Shown: positions 53,658-61,535, counted from the stretch's first letter. The stretch is 64,000 nt of DNA from DATMER01 sp035556715 (GCA_035556715.1 DATMER010000096.1:62001-126000); one strand, 5' to 3'. Numbers and translations are program-made. The notes: generated from the sequence alone by a model not told the origin.

Positions 53658-54196
53658 ACGAGCTCCTTTTCCAGCTTCCTGCGCGCCCGGAAGAGCATCA
53701 CCCGGACGCTGCCTTCCTGCAAGCTTAGAACGTTTGCGATCTCCCGGTGGTCGTAGCCCTCGACGTAGGCCAGCCAGAGCAGGGAGCGCTCGCGCGGCTT
53801 CAGGCGTTCCAGGGCGGCCTCCATGTCGAGAGGCAGGGCGGCTCCGCTCCGCTCGGACCTGGCCGGCCAGAGAGAGACGAGCCGCTCGAGCACGGAGCGC
53901 TCCCGCTCCTTTGCCCGCCACCGGTCGCGCATCAGGTTGGTGGCGATCTGGAAGAGATACGCCTTGCGCTCCCGCTCGTCCCGGTCGGGGGCTGGCGGAT
54001 GGCGCAGGAGCCGGAGGTAGCTCTCCTGCAGGACGTCGTCGGCCAGGGCCGGGTCGCCGGAGATCCGGCGCAGATAGGCCCAGAGCGGCTGCGACGTCCG
54101 GGCGTGGAGGGCCTCGAACTCCGCCTCGGTGAGCAGGCGGGGCTCGAGGGCTTCCTGGCGCGCTCCGGCTTTCGGCAGGGCGGTGACGCCATCCAT
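53654..54196 (-). CDS. ECF-type RNA polymerase sigma factor
   Basis: A 180-residue sigma-70 family ECF factor. Region 2 (about 28-95) shows ALHARTSQPLWAYLRRISGDPALADDVLQESYLRLLRHPP and AYLFQIATNLMRDRWRAKER. Region 4 (about 125-178) shows LKPRERSLLWLAYVEGYDHREIANVLSLQEGSVRVMLFRARRKLEKEL. ATG at 54194-54196; the longer in-frame upstream sequence overlaps another gene. It sits between two membrane protein genes and probably responds to an envelope signal. Target promoters unknown. Confidence 0.9.
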   Translation of the reverse strand: MDGVTALPKAGARQEALEPRLLTEAEFEALHARTSQPLWAYLRRISGDPALADDVLQESYLRLLRHPPAPDRDERERKAYLFQIATNLMRDRWRAKERERSVLERLVSLWPARSERSGAALPLDMEAALERLKPRERSLLWLAYVEGYDHREIANVLSLQEGSVRVMLFRARRKLEKELV

Positions 54197-54228
54197 GGTC
54201 CGATCCCCCTCCGGGTCGTCTGCGTCCT

Positions 54229-54669
54229 TCACTGCTCCGGGCCCGACATCAGTCCGGCGCGGCGGAAGAGCCAGGCCGAGATCCCGACCGCGATGAGGAT
54301 ACCGAGCCCGGCCATGGCGCAGATGGTTCCGGGAACGATCAGGTTTCCCCCGGAGGGATCCCTCCCCAGGTACACCACGATCAGGAACGCGAAGCCGATG
54401 AAGAGCGTGATAATCCCCCCGATCAGTCCCCCGAAGAGCGCGCGGAAGGGATGATCGGACCTCCCCTTGAGCACGCCCAGGAACTGGCTGCCCGCGTCGG
54501 TGTTGAGGAACTCGGCCAATTCCTGAGGCGAGGAGAAGCGTTCGAGCATGCGGGTCCGTTCCTCGGCGCGCCGGCGCATGCGGGCCTCCCGAGCCTGGGC
54601 GACCACCCAGATGATGAAGCCTACGAAGGCGAACTGTCCAAGAAGGAGTAAGACGGTCCAGCGGTCCAT
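54229..54669 (-). CDS. Membrane protein heading the ECF sigma operon
   Basis: A 146-residue protein with an N-terminal helix (about 5-24), a charged coiled segment (REARMRRRAEERTRMLERFSSPQELAEFLNTDAGSQFLGVLKG) and two C-terminal helices (about 80-102 and 112-134). The middle segment resembles those in small proteins encoded beside ECF sigma factors, but no family name was assigned. GGGAGAT lies just upstream of ATG 54669. It precedes the sigma gene by 32 nt and is likely part of the same regulatory unit. Confidence 0.7.
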   Translation of the reverse strand: MDRWTVLLLLGQFAFVGFIIWVVAQAREARMRRRAEERTRMLERFSSPQELAEFLNTDAGSQFLGVLKGRSDHPFRALFGGLIGGIITLFIGFAFLIVVYLGRDPSGGNLIVPGTICAMAGLGILIAVGISAWLFRRAGLMSGPEQ

Positions 54670-54757
54670 TGCGATCTCCCTTTCGAAGGCGGCCGCGCCC
54701 GACTCTCCGGGTGCGGCCTCGCGAATGAGACGGTGGAGCGAGGCCGAAGGTTAACAG

Positions 54758-54886
54758 CCCCTCACCCCCCGGCCCCCTCTCCCTCCTCCCCGTCCCCCTC
54801 CCAGGGAGAGGGGGAGACCTGCTCTGAGTTAGCCGGGAAGGGCGGTGGCGCCCTCTCCTGCGCAGCAGGGGAGGGACGGGGAGGGG
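54758..54886. repeat. CCCTCACCCCC-type extragenic repeat, full copy 2
   Basis: Shares the identical 25-nt left end and the GGGAGAGGGGGAGAC core with copies at 22716 and 63054. It lies within the leader of the ECF operon, between the boxA-like hairpin and the first gene. Confidence 0.75.
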
Positions 54887-54898
54887 TCTTCTTCTGCC

Positions 54899-54955
54899 GG
54901 GACGGCGGCGTCCTTGGACTCGGAGGCCGCCGTCCCTATTCAATTGTCAAAGAGC
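54899..54955 (-). ncRNA. boxA-like element plus 11-bp hairpin (leftward leader candidate)
   Basis: On the minus strand GCTCTTTGACAAT (54955-54943) resembles the boxA antitermination element of rRNA and CRISPR leaders. Six bases later comes a perfect 11-bp stem (GGGACGGCGGC, 54936-54926, with its complement 54909-54899) and a 16-nt loop. It points at the ECF sigma operon 230 nt downstream. Whether it is a leader or a separate RNA is not known. Confidence 0.45.
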
Positions 54956-55094
54956 GCAAAGGAGGCGGCGAGCCGGCTTGCAGCCCGCCCTCCTCGAATG
55001 ACTGAACCTTCCTACGGATGCGGATTCACCTCCGTTTAGACGCTCCGGCCCGGGGCTTCGTATGCCTGTATCGAAGGTCACAAGGAGGTGTGAA

Positions 55095-55217
55095 ATGGCA
55101 ATCCTGTTTCTCTCGATGACGATGAGCTTTCCCACGCTGCCGATGCCGGGCAGCCAGATGCCCGGTTTTTACGCGCAGCACACCATCCTCGGGATCGATC
55201 CGGCCGGGTCTCGCTAG
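55095..55217 (+). CDS. Candidate 40-residue small protein
   Basis: ATG 55095 sits 5 nt after AAGGAGGTG, a near-perfect ribosome site. The 40-codon frame is Met- and Pro-rich and starts with a hydrophobic run (AILFLSMTMSFPTLPMPG), ending ILGIDPAGSR and a TAG. Nothing similar was recognised. The strong SD in otherwise non-coding surroundings is the main evidence. It could be a leader peptide for downstream sequence or a short membrane-active peptide. Confidence 0.4.
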   Translation: MAILFLSMTMSFPTLPMPGSQMPGFYAQHTILGIDPAGSR

Positions 55218-55406
55218 GCAGATCCAGCGGCTGCTCCGGCAGGGCGGGATGCAGCCGTTCCGCGACCACCCGCGCAAGACAGCGCCGGAGCCGCCTCCGG
55301 TTCTCCGAAGGGCCGCCTTCTCCGCTTCCGCTCCTGATTCGCGAAGTCCTCTCTCCTCCCGTGCCCGCCGGCACGTCCCCGCTTCTCTGCTCCTTCCGCA
55401 AGCCGT

Positions 55407-55706
55407 CCTGGCCGTCCCGCGCACCGTTGACCCGTCAAGAGATCGGCTGAGCCGTCAAAAATTCCGTTGAGCGGTCCAGCGCAACTCTGGACGGCTAAAT
55501 CCTCGATTGAGCCGTCCAAAGTTTCATTGACGCGTCCGCTGGAATTTTTACGGGTCGCGAGAAATTCTGACGCGCCAAAAATTTGGTTGAGCCGTCGATT
55601 CTTCCGCTGAGCCGTCGAACGTTCCGCTGAGCGGTCCAGCGGAATTTTTAGCGATCCAGCGGAGCTCTGGACGCCTAAAAATTCCGTTTACGCGTCGACC
55701 GAGCCA
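55407..55706. repeat. Periodic array C: TGAGCCGTC-type motif every 20 bp
   Basis: Fifteen rows of exactly 20 nt begin at 55407, 55427, 55447 and so on to 55687. Each row starts near (C/T)TGA(G/C)C(C/G)GTC, most clearly at 55447, 55507, 55587 and 55607. Some rows are changed to TTTACGxGTC or CTGGACGxCT but keep phase. Spacer halves vary, often containing AAA or TTCCG. A 20-nt repeat cannot be an in-frame peptide repeat. It occupies the middle of the gene-poor zone between two outward-facing boxA-like elements. Confidence 0.8.
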
Positions 55707-55888
55707 AACGAGCGCTCCGCGAGCCGCCTTCCGGCTCTTCCGCGACACTCCGGACCGGGGAACCGTATGCACGTCTGCCGCCCGGAACCAGCCGACTGGC
55801 CTCGTGGCGGACGCGCAGGCACATCAGGGAGGGGCTTTCCCATTGGACCGCCGGCATCCATGCCGACCCTTTCGGAGCCTCCGCCCGC

Positions 55889-56001
55889 TGGCTCTTTGAC
55901 AATCGATGTGTTCCCTCAGAACCAGGGGCAGGCCCTGAACGGCCGGGGGCTGCCCTGTCAAAAAAACCAGGGACGAGCCAAGAGAGCCTCGGCTCGTCCC
56001 T
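55889..56001 (+). ncRNA. boxA-like element plus two hairpins (rightward leader candidate)
   Basis: GCTCTTTGACAAT at 55891-55903 is identical to the boxA-like core found in opposite orientation at 54943-54955. A first hairpin pairs CAGGGGCAG (from about 55923) with CTGCCCTG (to 55957). A second has an 11-bp perfect stem, 55969-55979 with 55991-56001, starting AGGGACGAGCC. The GGGACG opening matches the stem at the leftward element. Structure suggests an RNA leader or small RNA; expression is unknown. Confidence 0.45.
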
Positions 56002-56218
56002 CCCGCCTCTTGTTACGTCGATGGTCGCTTATCCGTCAAACCCCACTCGCAACCCTCCATCCACGATCATGTGCTCTAAGCTTTAAAAGCCGAAATACTT
56101 CTCTCCGTTCTGACACTCAATAGCGAGTCGCCGGTGTGCATAGAGCACGCCGGTGCGCTATCGCGCGGTCCCGCCGCTCACCGCGACCTCGTTGGCCGCC
56201 CTGAAAGGAAGCAAGGCT

Positions 56219-56788
56219 ATGAAGACCAAAACCCTGCTCATCGCCGCCGCCGTGAGCTTGCTTGGCGTCGCCGCAAGCGAGCGGACATACATGGGGCATC
56301 GTGTTATTGAAATGCAGTTTCCTATCGCTGAGGGTAAGAAAGTGTCTTTGCCCATGACCGATGCCGGTCCTATTCCTGCCGAGGACAAGAATTTCAAAGT
56401 CGAAGCCGCTGGAGTGTCTCTTCAACCCATGTTTCTTAGTCCCAAGAATGCCAATCTGACTTGGGGTTTCGCACTAACAGCAAAAGCTTCTCAAAATCTG
56501 GAGCGAGTCACTGTGCAGGAGGTGCATCCCAGTGAGGTGGCGAAAGCTTTCGTTGATGACCAGTCGCCGGCTTTGAAGGGTCAGGTTTGGTCTGGGAGTG
56601 CCGTTGGTGTTGAGCCAAACCCCAACTCGACCGCTTGGCTCTTTCAAGACGGGTCGTCTATCTTTGTCTTTCGCTTTACTATTAAACCGGTGGGCAAGCG
56701 CGCTGTCGTTCTCTACCAGCCCGTGCGGTTTTCGCAGCCAGCCAAAGAGGCACTTCGCATGACGATCCGGCAGATCACTGGGAGCTAA
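56219..56788 (+). CDS. Secreted hypothetical protein in lower-GC segment
   Basis: A 189-residue protein with a signal peptide (residues 1-20, MKTKTLLIAAAVSLLGVAAS). The mature part is beta-strand-like (HRVIEMQFPIAEGKKVSLPM, WGFALTAKASQNLERVTVQEV, SIFVFRFTIKPVGKRAVVLYQPVRF) and may be an immunoglobulin-like fold. No family recognised. AAGGAA precedes ATG 56219 by 8 nt. Codon choice is clearly less GC-biased than neighbours, suggesting horizontal acquisition. Confidence 0.65.
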   Translation: MKTKTLLIAAAVSLLGVAASERTYMGHRVIEMQFPIAEGKKVSLPMTDAGPIPAEDKNFKVEAAGVSLQPMFLSPKNANLTWGFALTAKASQNLERVTVQEVHPSEVAKAFVDDQSPALKGQVWSGSAVGVEPNPNSTAWLFQDGSSIFVFRFTIKPVGKRAVVLYQPVRFSQPAKEALRMTIRQITGS

Positions 56789-57242
56789 CGAGCAGAGGGA
56801 AGAGGGCGCCGGCCGATTCGAGAGAGCTCCTGTGATTGCGCGCCGCTCAGTGCCTCCCGCCGAAGGTGGGCTGCTCAGGTCTTGGAGTGGATAGACGTTT
56901 CGGGCCTTCGGCCCTTACAAAGACCGAGCCGCAACCTCGGTGAGACTCCGGAGGTTCGTGGTCGAGCAGACAGTGCGAGGCCCAAAGTTCCATGGTCGGG
57001 CCCGCGAATTGCTTCGCAACTCGCTACGGTCGCTCCAGGATCGGAGATCCATACCCAAATGATGCAGCTTGAACTCCGCTTAACCGGCAGGTCCGTTGTA
57101 GAATAAAGAAAGGCGGCGCAGTGGAGCCATAGCCATATACGCGAGAAGGAAACCTTGGTTCGCCCAAGCGGTCCAGCGGGCGGCTGACGCCGCGCGCTGA
57201 GGCGCCACGGCGTTCGCCGGGGTTCGGAACAGCTGAGGCCAA
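56789..57242. other. Intergenic, no gene seen
   Basis: 454 bp without a supportable frame. It contains small hairpins (GGGCCTTCGGCCC near 56910 and GCGAATTGCTTCGCAACTCGC near 57005) and a GC-rich stem-like block just before the next gene (about 57165-57225). No canonical attC ends, insertion-sequence ends or promoter were found. Confidence 0.5.
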
Positions 57243-57686
57243 ATGAGCACGTCCTCGAAGTGGCGAGTCGGCGTCCTTGCGGCTGGCATCCTCGCTGGTG
57301 TGCTGGTCGCGGGGAGCATCGTCCTGCTGAGTCTTGATCCCGAACGCTACTTTCGCTACTCCCGCGAGGAGTCGAACCAGCCTTGGCGCCATCCGACTCG
57401 TGCCGTGATCCTGCTTTCGGCTGTGGCGCTGGTAGAGACAGTTGTCGTCACTCTTGCGCTGGCGAGGCGCGGCCCACGTCTGGCCCCGCGCGCGGGCGTA
57501 GCGCTCATTCTGCTGCTGCCGCTGGCGGTCCTCCTGTCCCGGTGGGTGATGCACTCTCCAGAGTTCTACCTGTTGCACCTGCTTTGGCTCTACGTTCTTG
57601 TCGTCACCACATTTGCGGCCTTCGTTGTTGGAGTCGTGAGCGCGATTGGCAGAGCGCATCAAGGCTCTCGTGGCAACGCCGCGTAA
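57243..57686 (+). CDS. Four-helix membrane protein, hypothetical
   Basis: A 147-residue protein with hydrophobic helices at about 9-30, 52-72, 80-98 and 105-135. A hydrophilic loop (DPERYFRYSREESNQPWRHPTRA) separates the first two. No family recognised. It stands alone with large untranslated flanks in the accessory region. ATG 57243; no strong SD, so translation initiation is uncertain. Confidence 0.55.
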   Translation: MSTSSKWRVGVLAAGILAGVLVAGSIVLLSLDPERYFRYSREESNQPWRHPTRAVILLSAVALVETVVVTLALARRGPRLAPRAGVALILLLPLAVLLSRWVMHSPEFYLLHLLWLYVLVVTTFAAFVVGVVSAIGRAHQGSRGNAA

Positions 57687-58063
57687 CCCATCTGCCGGCC
57701 TTGAACTCGGACCCGCCGAGGTAGTTCAGCAGGTGCCGCCTCGCACAGCGCGGAAGAAGACACCTCCGCTCACCGTTCCGTGGTCTTCGAGCCAGCGAGA
57801 ATAGGTGTCGGGCGATTGTGAAGGCAGCACGGACGTAGACCGGCTCGCGGCCGAACGTCAGTACCTGGCCGGACAGATCGACGTGCGCGCTGGATCGCTC
57901 CCCGGGTTTGGCAGGCGGCTCCGGCACCTTCCCGTCCGCTTCGGGGTGCCCGGAATGTGCTTCAGCGCCCTCGCGCGCTCGATCTCATCTTGGGCGCGCT
58001 GCTTTTCATTCTGGCGCGCTCGTCCTCACTCCGGCCGGGACTGGACTCATGAGGAGCCCCTGC
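57687..58063. other. Intergenic, possible decayed coding sequence
   Basis: 377 bp with several overlapping open frames on both strands but none with an SD, a recognisable domain or consistent codon bias. A minus-strand frame across 57604-57927 has a plausible composition but cannot be assigned. Best read as a junction or decayed gene. Confidence 0.4.
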
Positions 58064-58498
58064 TCACGGCTTGGCCGCAGCCGGCTGATAGTCGAACGTG
58101 TACTCCCGCTTCTCGGTCGAGATCCCCATGCCTTCCATGTTCATCGTCCTCTCCAGGGTCTCGGAGTAGATCAGCATCGTCGCGGGATCGATCAACCGCT
58201 CGCCCCCGCCGGTGAAGGTCATCTTCTTGATCTGGACCTCGGGACCTCCGACTCCTTTGGCGATCTCGGACACCGACTGCCCGATCTTGGCGCCCATGGC
58301 CGAGGCGTCCGAGTCATAGCGGAAGCGGATGCGCACGCAGTCCTTGTCGCCGCACCGGACCTTCTCGGCGATCTCGGTGCGGGTGTAGAACTGGATCTCC
58401 TCGCCGGAGGGGAGGGCGAAGGGCACCTCGGCTGTCCAGGATGAGCCGAGCTCGAAGCTCTGACCGGTGAAGTCGCTGATCCGGCCTGCCCAGCGCAT
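58064..58498 (-). CDS. Probably truncated DUF6263-like protein
   Basis: A 144-residue frame beginning MRWAGRISDFTGQSFELGSSWTAEVPFALPSGEEIQFYTRTEIAEKVRCGDKDCVRIRFRY. The Gly-Ser-Ser-Trp then strand/loop pattern resembles the C-terminal part of secreted DUF6263-type proteins, which normally carry a signal peptide and more N-terminal sequence. None is present here, so it is probably the remnant of a longer gene disrupted near 58500. A GGAGAT SD-like sequence before the ATG could still allow expression. Confidence 0.55.
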   Translation of the reverse strand: MRWAGRISDFTGQSFELGSSWTAEVPFALPSGEEIQFYTRTEIAEKVRCGDKDCVRIRFRYDSDASAMGAKIGQSVSEIAKGVGGPEVQIKKMTFTGGGERLIDPATMLIYSETLERTMNMEGMGISTEKREYTFDYQPAAAKP

Positions 58499-58608
58499 GG
58501 AATCTCCTTGGAGTTGTGGGGAAGACCCCCGGTTATGCTCCCGCCTCAGGGAGTCGTGAGAGCGCAGAGGCTTGGCCGGTAGAGCCTCCGGCCCCTCCTG
58601 GCGACCGC

Positions 58609-59010
58609 TCAGCCCAGAAGGGTCTTCAAAGGCCGCACTCGGCGAATCCATTCGAAGTCTCCGTCGTCGTGGAGGAGGAGGCCGTCCTCTTCAAGGACCA
58701 GTTGTGCGATGAAGCAGTCGATTGTGCTCCGGATGGTCAGGCCCTTGCGACGGCAGTCAAAGAAGATACGGGCAGCTTCTCGGTGGCTGGCCTCGGGATC
58801 TCGTGCGAAGAGCAGATCCTGTCCTCCCAGGTAGTTGTCGAGCAGCTTCCACTCCCGTTCGTCCTTCGCGCCCTGCAAGACCTCTTGGTAGCACACACCC
58901 GGGACACTGAAGGAGGCATTCTCCAACTCCAGCCTTTCCAGCAACTCGATGGCAGGAGAGGTCTGTCCTCTCAGGAAACCGATCAGAACCGAGGAGTCGA
59001 CGATGATCAC
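58609..59010 (-). CDS. vapC: VapC-family PIN-domain toxin
   Basis: A 133-residue PIN-domain RNase. The acidic residues are visible: Asp5 in IIVDSSVLIGFLRG, Glu43 in CYQEVLQGAKD, Asp98 in STIDCFIAQLVLEEDGLLLHDDGDFEWI and the final DD/GD group. VapC toxins cleave tRNA or rRNA when freed from VapB. ATG at 59008-59010 overlaps the vapB stop by 4 nt, the usual antitoxin-first arrangement. Confidence 0.92.
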   Translation of the reverse strand: MIIVDSSVLIGFLRGQTSPAIELLERLELENASFSVPGVCYQEVLQGAKDEREWKLLDNYLGGQDLLFARDPEASHREAARIFFDCRRKGLTIRSTIDCFIAQLVLEEDGLLLHDDGDFEWIRRVRPLKTLLG

Positions 59011-59210
59011 GGTTCGCGGGACCGGAGAGCCTTGTGGTCATAGCCGGGGGCGAACTCGATCTTGCCGCGCAGGTCGAGCAGGCTCTTGCGCTTTTTGGTC
59101 GCAATGAACACGCGGAGCGCTTCATGGACCAGCTCCTTCTTCGTCTTGATCCCGCTCAGGCGGGCCGCTTCGGCGAGGAGCTCGTCATCCAGCACGATGT
59201 TGGTTCTCAT
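59007..59210 (-). CDS. vapB: VapB-family antitoxin
   Basis: A 67-residue antitoxin. The N-terminal ribbon-helix-helix reads MRTNIVLDDELLAEAARLSGIKTKKELVHEALRVFI; the C-terminal tail (LLDLRGKIEFAPGYDHKALRSREP) would bind and inhibit VapC. It binds its own promoter as a dimer. GGAGAT precedes ATG 59210. An A/T-rich TATACACACCATACACATTATAG region upstream (split here as a promoter/operator candidate at about 59219-59246) contains direct ACACCA/ACACAT repeats. Confidence 0.92.
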   Translation of the reverse strand: MRTNIVLDDELLAEAARLSGIKTKKELVHEALRVFIATKKRKSLLDLRGKIEFAPGYDHKALRSREP

Positions 59211-59257
59211 GGAATCTCCTATACACACCACCATACACATTATAGCCTTGCGCGAGG

Positions 59258-60793
59258 CTACCCTCCTACCTCCACCGTCTCCACGCCCTCCGATCCCGCA
59301 GCCTCCTCCCCCAGCTCGACCACCGCGAACCGCGGCGGGCACCAGAAGCGGACCGGGAGCACCGAGGTCCCCACTCCCGCGTTGATGTAGAGGGCGGTCA
59401 GGCCGCGGCGGGTGGGGGAGGGGAAGTCGTAGCGGCCGAGGTCGTAGTGGGGACCCAGTGAGTCGCGGGTGGTCAGGGCTCCCAGGAACGGGAGGCGGAC
59501 CTGTCCTCCATGAGTGTGGCCGGCGAGGACCGCTTCGATCCCTCGATGGGAGGCCTCCAGGGCCACGCCCGGGGTGTGGGAGAGGACCACGACCGGGGTA
59601 TCCGGCGGGACGTAGGGGCTGCGGGCGAGGGCCAGGGCGAGCCTCGTGCCGCGGGCATCGTCCCGGAAGCCGTTCGGTTTCTCTCGCCCCGCGAGGGGAG
59701 CGGCCAGCAGCACCTCGCCGTTGTCGATCACCCGCAGGTTGCGGTAGACGACCGTGCCCCCTCCCCAGGTCCAGAGCCCCACCGTCCCCGACTCGACCCG
59801 GAGCCGGGAACGGTCCTCGGCTCTCGCCTGCCAGTTCCGCGGCTCGGGACGGTCCGCGGGCCAGACCCGGGCAAGGATGCGCACAACCCCCTCTCCCACC
59901 TCGGTCCGCACGCGCATCCGGTACCAGCGGCCGGGTTCCGGAACCACGCCGGTATCCAGGTCCCCGGCGAGCTCCGTCCCCCGCGCCCAGAGGGAGAACG
60001 TGCCGGGCTGACCCTTCCCCCGGCCCCGGGTCAGGCTGTACATCCGGTCCTCTCCGAGGACGAAGCGGCTGTGGAAAACCACCCCCGTGCCCGCGTTCCC
60101 GTCGTCGATCAGGGTGTCGCAGACCAGGTCGTAGCCGCTCCAGGAGAGAGGGCCGCTCTCGTCCGTCAACCCGAGGGGCGCGGGGTCCCAATGGCTGTAG
60201 AAGTTCCGGAAGACTTCCTCGCGGTAGGCGCCGTAGAACCACTTTCCCTCCCACCGGAAGGTGCGGTACGGAGAGCGCCAGCGGAACCCCCAGGTGTCGT
60301 TGCCCACCTGCTGGTTGAGCCCGAGGAGCAGGATGCGTCCGCCGCGGCCGATCCGGCGGCCTTCGTTCGAGAGGAGCTCGGCCCCGGCGCGGTCGAGCGC
60401 CGCGATCACCTCCCCCTGGTGCTCGCTGTGCCCCTGGACCGCGATCACTGGCGCGATCCGCCGCAGCTCGGAGACGAACGCCGCGGTGGCCGCGACGTGC
60501 GGAGGCATCTTCCCGGGGCGAGGCACGTCGCGGATGAAGTCGCCGCTGATCAGGATCAGGTCGGGATCGGCCGCGGCGGTCCGCTGAATGAGCTTGCGGA
60601 GCAGGGGGCGGTCCTCCGAGATATGGAGGTCGCTCAGGTGGACGGCGCGGAGGGGCGGCGCGGGCAGCTCGATGCGGACCCGGTCCTCGATCAGCAGGAC
60701 CCTGGGCTCCAGCCAGAAGGCATCCGCGAGACCGAGCAGCAGGAGCAGCCCTGCGGCGATGGCGGTCCGCCGCGCTCCGCTCACCCCGCTCAA
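59258..60793 (-). CDS. Membrane-anchored metallophosphoesterase with inserted jelly-roll domain
   Basis: A 511-residue YkuE-like calcineurin phosphoesterase. An N-terminal hydrophobic segment (about 9-27) could be an anchor. Metal motifs are HLSDLHIS, ISGDFIRD, then LSHTPG and LAGHTHGGQVRLP. The usual GNHD/E is changed to VQGHSEHQG. Between the two halves lies a roughly 190-residue insert (WRSPYRTFRWEGKWF to VVYRNLRVIDNGE) with lectin/DUF1080-like beta-sandwich features (GYDLVCDTLIDDGNAGTGVVFHSRF, GRWYRMRVRTEVG). The TTG start at 60791-60793 overlaps the rhomboid stop by 4 nt; GTG at 60782-60784 is the alternative. Confidence 0.82.
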   Translation of the reverse strand: MSGVSGARRTAIAAGLLLLLGLADAFWLEPRVLLIEDRVRIELPAPPLRAVHLSDLHISEDRPLLRKLIQRTAAADPDLILISGDFIRDVPRPGKMPPHVAATAAFVSELRRIAPVIAVQGHSEHQGEVIAALDRAGAELLSNEGRRIGRGGRILLLGLNQQVGNDTWGFRWRSPYRTFRWEGKWFYGAYREEVFRNFYSHWDPAPLGLTDESGPLSWSGYDLVCDTLIDDGNAGTGVVFHSRFVLGEDRMYSLTRGRGKGQPGTFSLWARGTELAGDLDTGVVPEPGRWYRMRVRTEVGEGVVRILARVWPADRPEPRNWQARAEDRSRLRVESGTVGLWTWGGGTVVYRNLRVIDNGEVLLAAPLAGREKPNGFRDDARGTRLALALARSPYVPPDTPVVVLSHTPGVALEASHRGIEAVLAGHTHGGQVRLPFLGALTTRDSLGPHYDLGRYDFPSPTRRGLTALYINAGVGTSVLPVRFWCPPRFAVVELGEEAAGSEGVETVEVGG

Positions 60794-61521
60794 GACCAGG
60801 GGCTCGCGGGCCTGCGCTCCGGAGGCCGTCTCTCCCGGGGACGGCGGAATCCACCCAGAACCAGCAGCAGGAGAGGCCCCGCGATGAAGCCGCCGATGTG
60901 GGCGAACCAGGCCACGCCCCCCGCGTCCTCGGGAGTGGCGGCGGCGATCGCGGCATACCCGGAGAAGGCTTGCATCAGGAACCAGATGGGGAGGTAGACG
61001 ATCGCCGGGATGTGCACGACGCGGATGATGAAGACGATCCAGACCACGGTCACGATGCGGGCCATGGGATGGAGGAAGAGGTAGGCGCCCAGGATGCCCG
61101 CGATGGCGCCGCTCGCCCCGATCGCCGGGACCGCCGACTGCGGGCCGGCGAAGGCATGGGCGAACGTGGCCGCGTACCCGGCGAGCAGGTAGAAGACCAG
61201 GTACTTCAGATGGCCCAGGCGATCCTCGACGTTGTCGCCGAAGACCCAGAGGAACAGCATGTTGCCCAGGAAGTGCAGCCAACCGCCATGGAGGAACATG
61301 GAGAGCAGGGCGCTCTTCGCCCCCGGTATCCACTCGTCCGGGGTGATCACTCCGCCGTCGAACAGCCGCTCCGGGATGAACGCCGAGGACATGAGGAAGC
61401 CTTCGAGGCGCTCGCCCAGGGAGATCTCGTAGAAGAACAGCAGGGCGTTGGCCGCGATCAGGGCGATCGTGACCACGGGCGGGTGGTGGCGCCTCGGGTT
61501 GACGTCGCGGATGGGAAACAT
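60790..61521 (-). CDS. Rhomboid-family intramembrane serine protease
   Basis: A 243-residue rhomboid with about six membrane helices. The catalytic Ser is in GASGAIAGILGAYL and the His in AHIGGFIAG. Upstream conserved blocks are LLSMFLHGGWLHFLGNMLFLWVFGDNVED and AGYAATFAHAF. It cleaves transmembrane substrates within the inner membrane. ATG at 61519-61521 is taken; a much longer in-frame open region upstream belongs to pyk antisense-phase sequence. Coupled to the phosphoesterase gene downstream. Confidence 0.93.
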   Translation of the reverse strand: MFPIRDVNPRRHHPPVVTIALIAANALLFFYEISLGERLEGFLMSSAFIPERLFDGGVITPDEWIPGAKSALLSMFLHGGWLHFLGNMLFLWVFGDNVEDRLGHLKYLVFYLLAGYAATFAHAFAGPQSAVPAIGASGAIAGILGAYLFLHPMARIVTVVWIVFIIRVVHIPAIVYLPIWFLMQAFSGYAAIAAATPEDAGGVAWFAHIGGFIAGPLLLLVLGGFRRPRERRPPERRPASPWS

Positions 61522-61535
61522 GGCGGCCCCTCTCT

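Larger units (their letters stand above)
55218..56218. other. Gene-poor stretch containing array C and the rightward leader
   Basis: No convincing coding frame is present. The region holds GC-rich sequence to about 55400, array C, unremarkable sequence to 55888, then the boxA-like/hairpin element at 55889-56001. From about 56000 the base composition becomes visibly more A/T-rich up to the next gene. Confidence 0.6.

Noticed and set aside
55889..55957. CRISPR leader (boxA-like GCTCTTTGACAAT)
   Set aside because: boxA-like sequences occur in CRISPR leaders, but no repeat-spacer array or cas gene follows; array C lies upstream of it instead.
56789..57242. Integron attC sites around the orphan genes
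   Set aside because: A GCTTAAC site (57078) fits the R'' consensus, but no matching GTTRRRY partner or complete palindromic pair was found, and no integrase is present.
57604..57927. 107-codon minus-strand frame
   Set aside because: It overlaps the end of the membrane protein gene, lacks an SD and any recognisable domain. It may be a decayed gene, but evidence is insufficient for a call.
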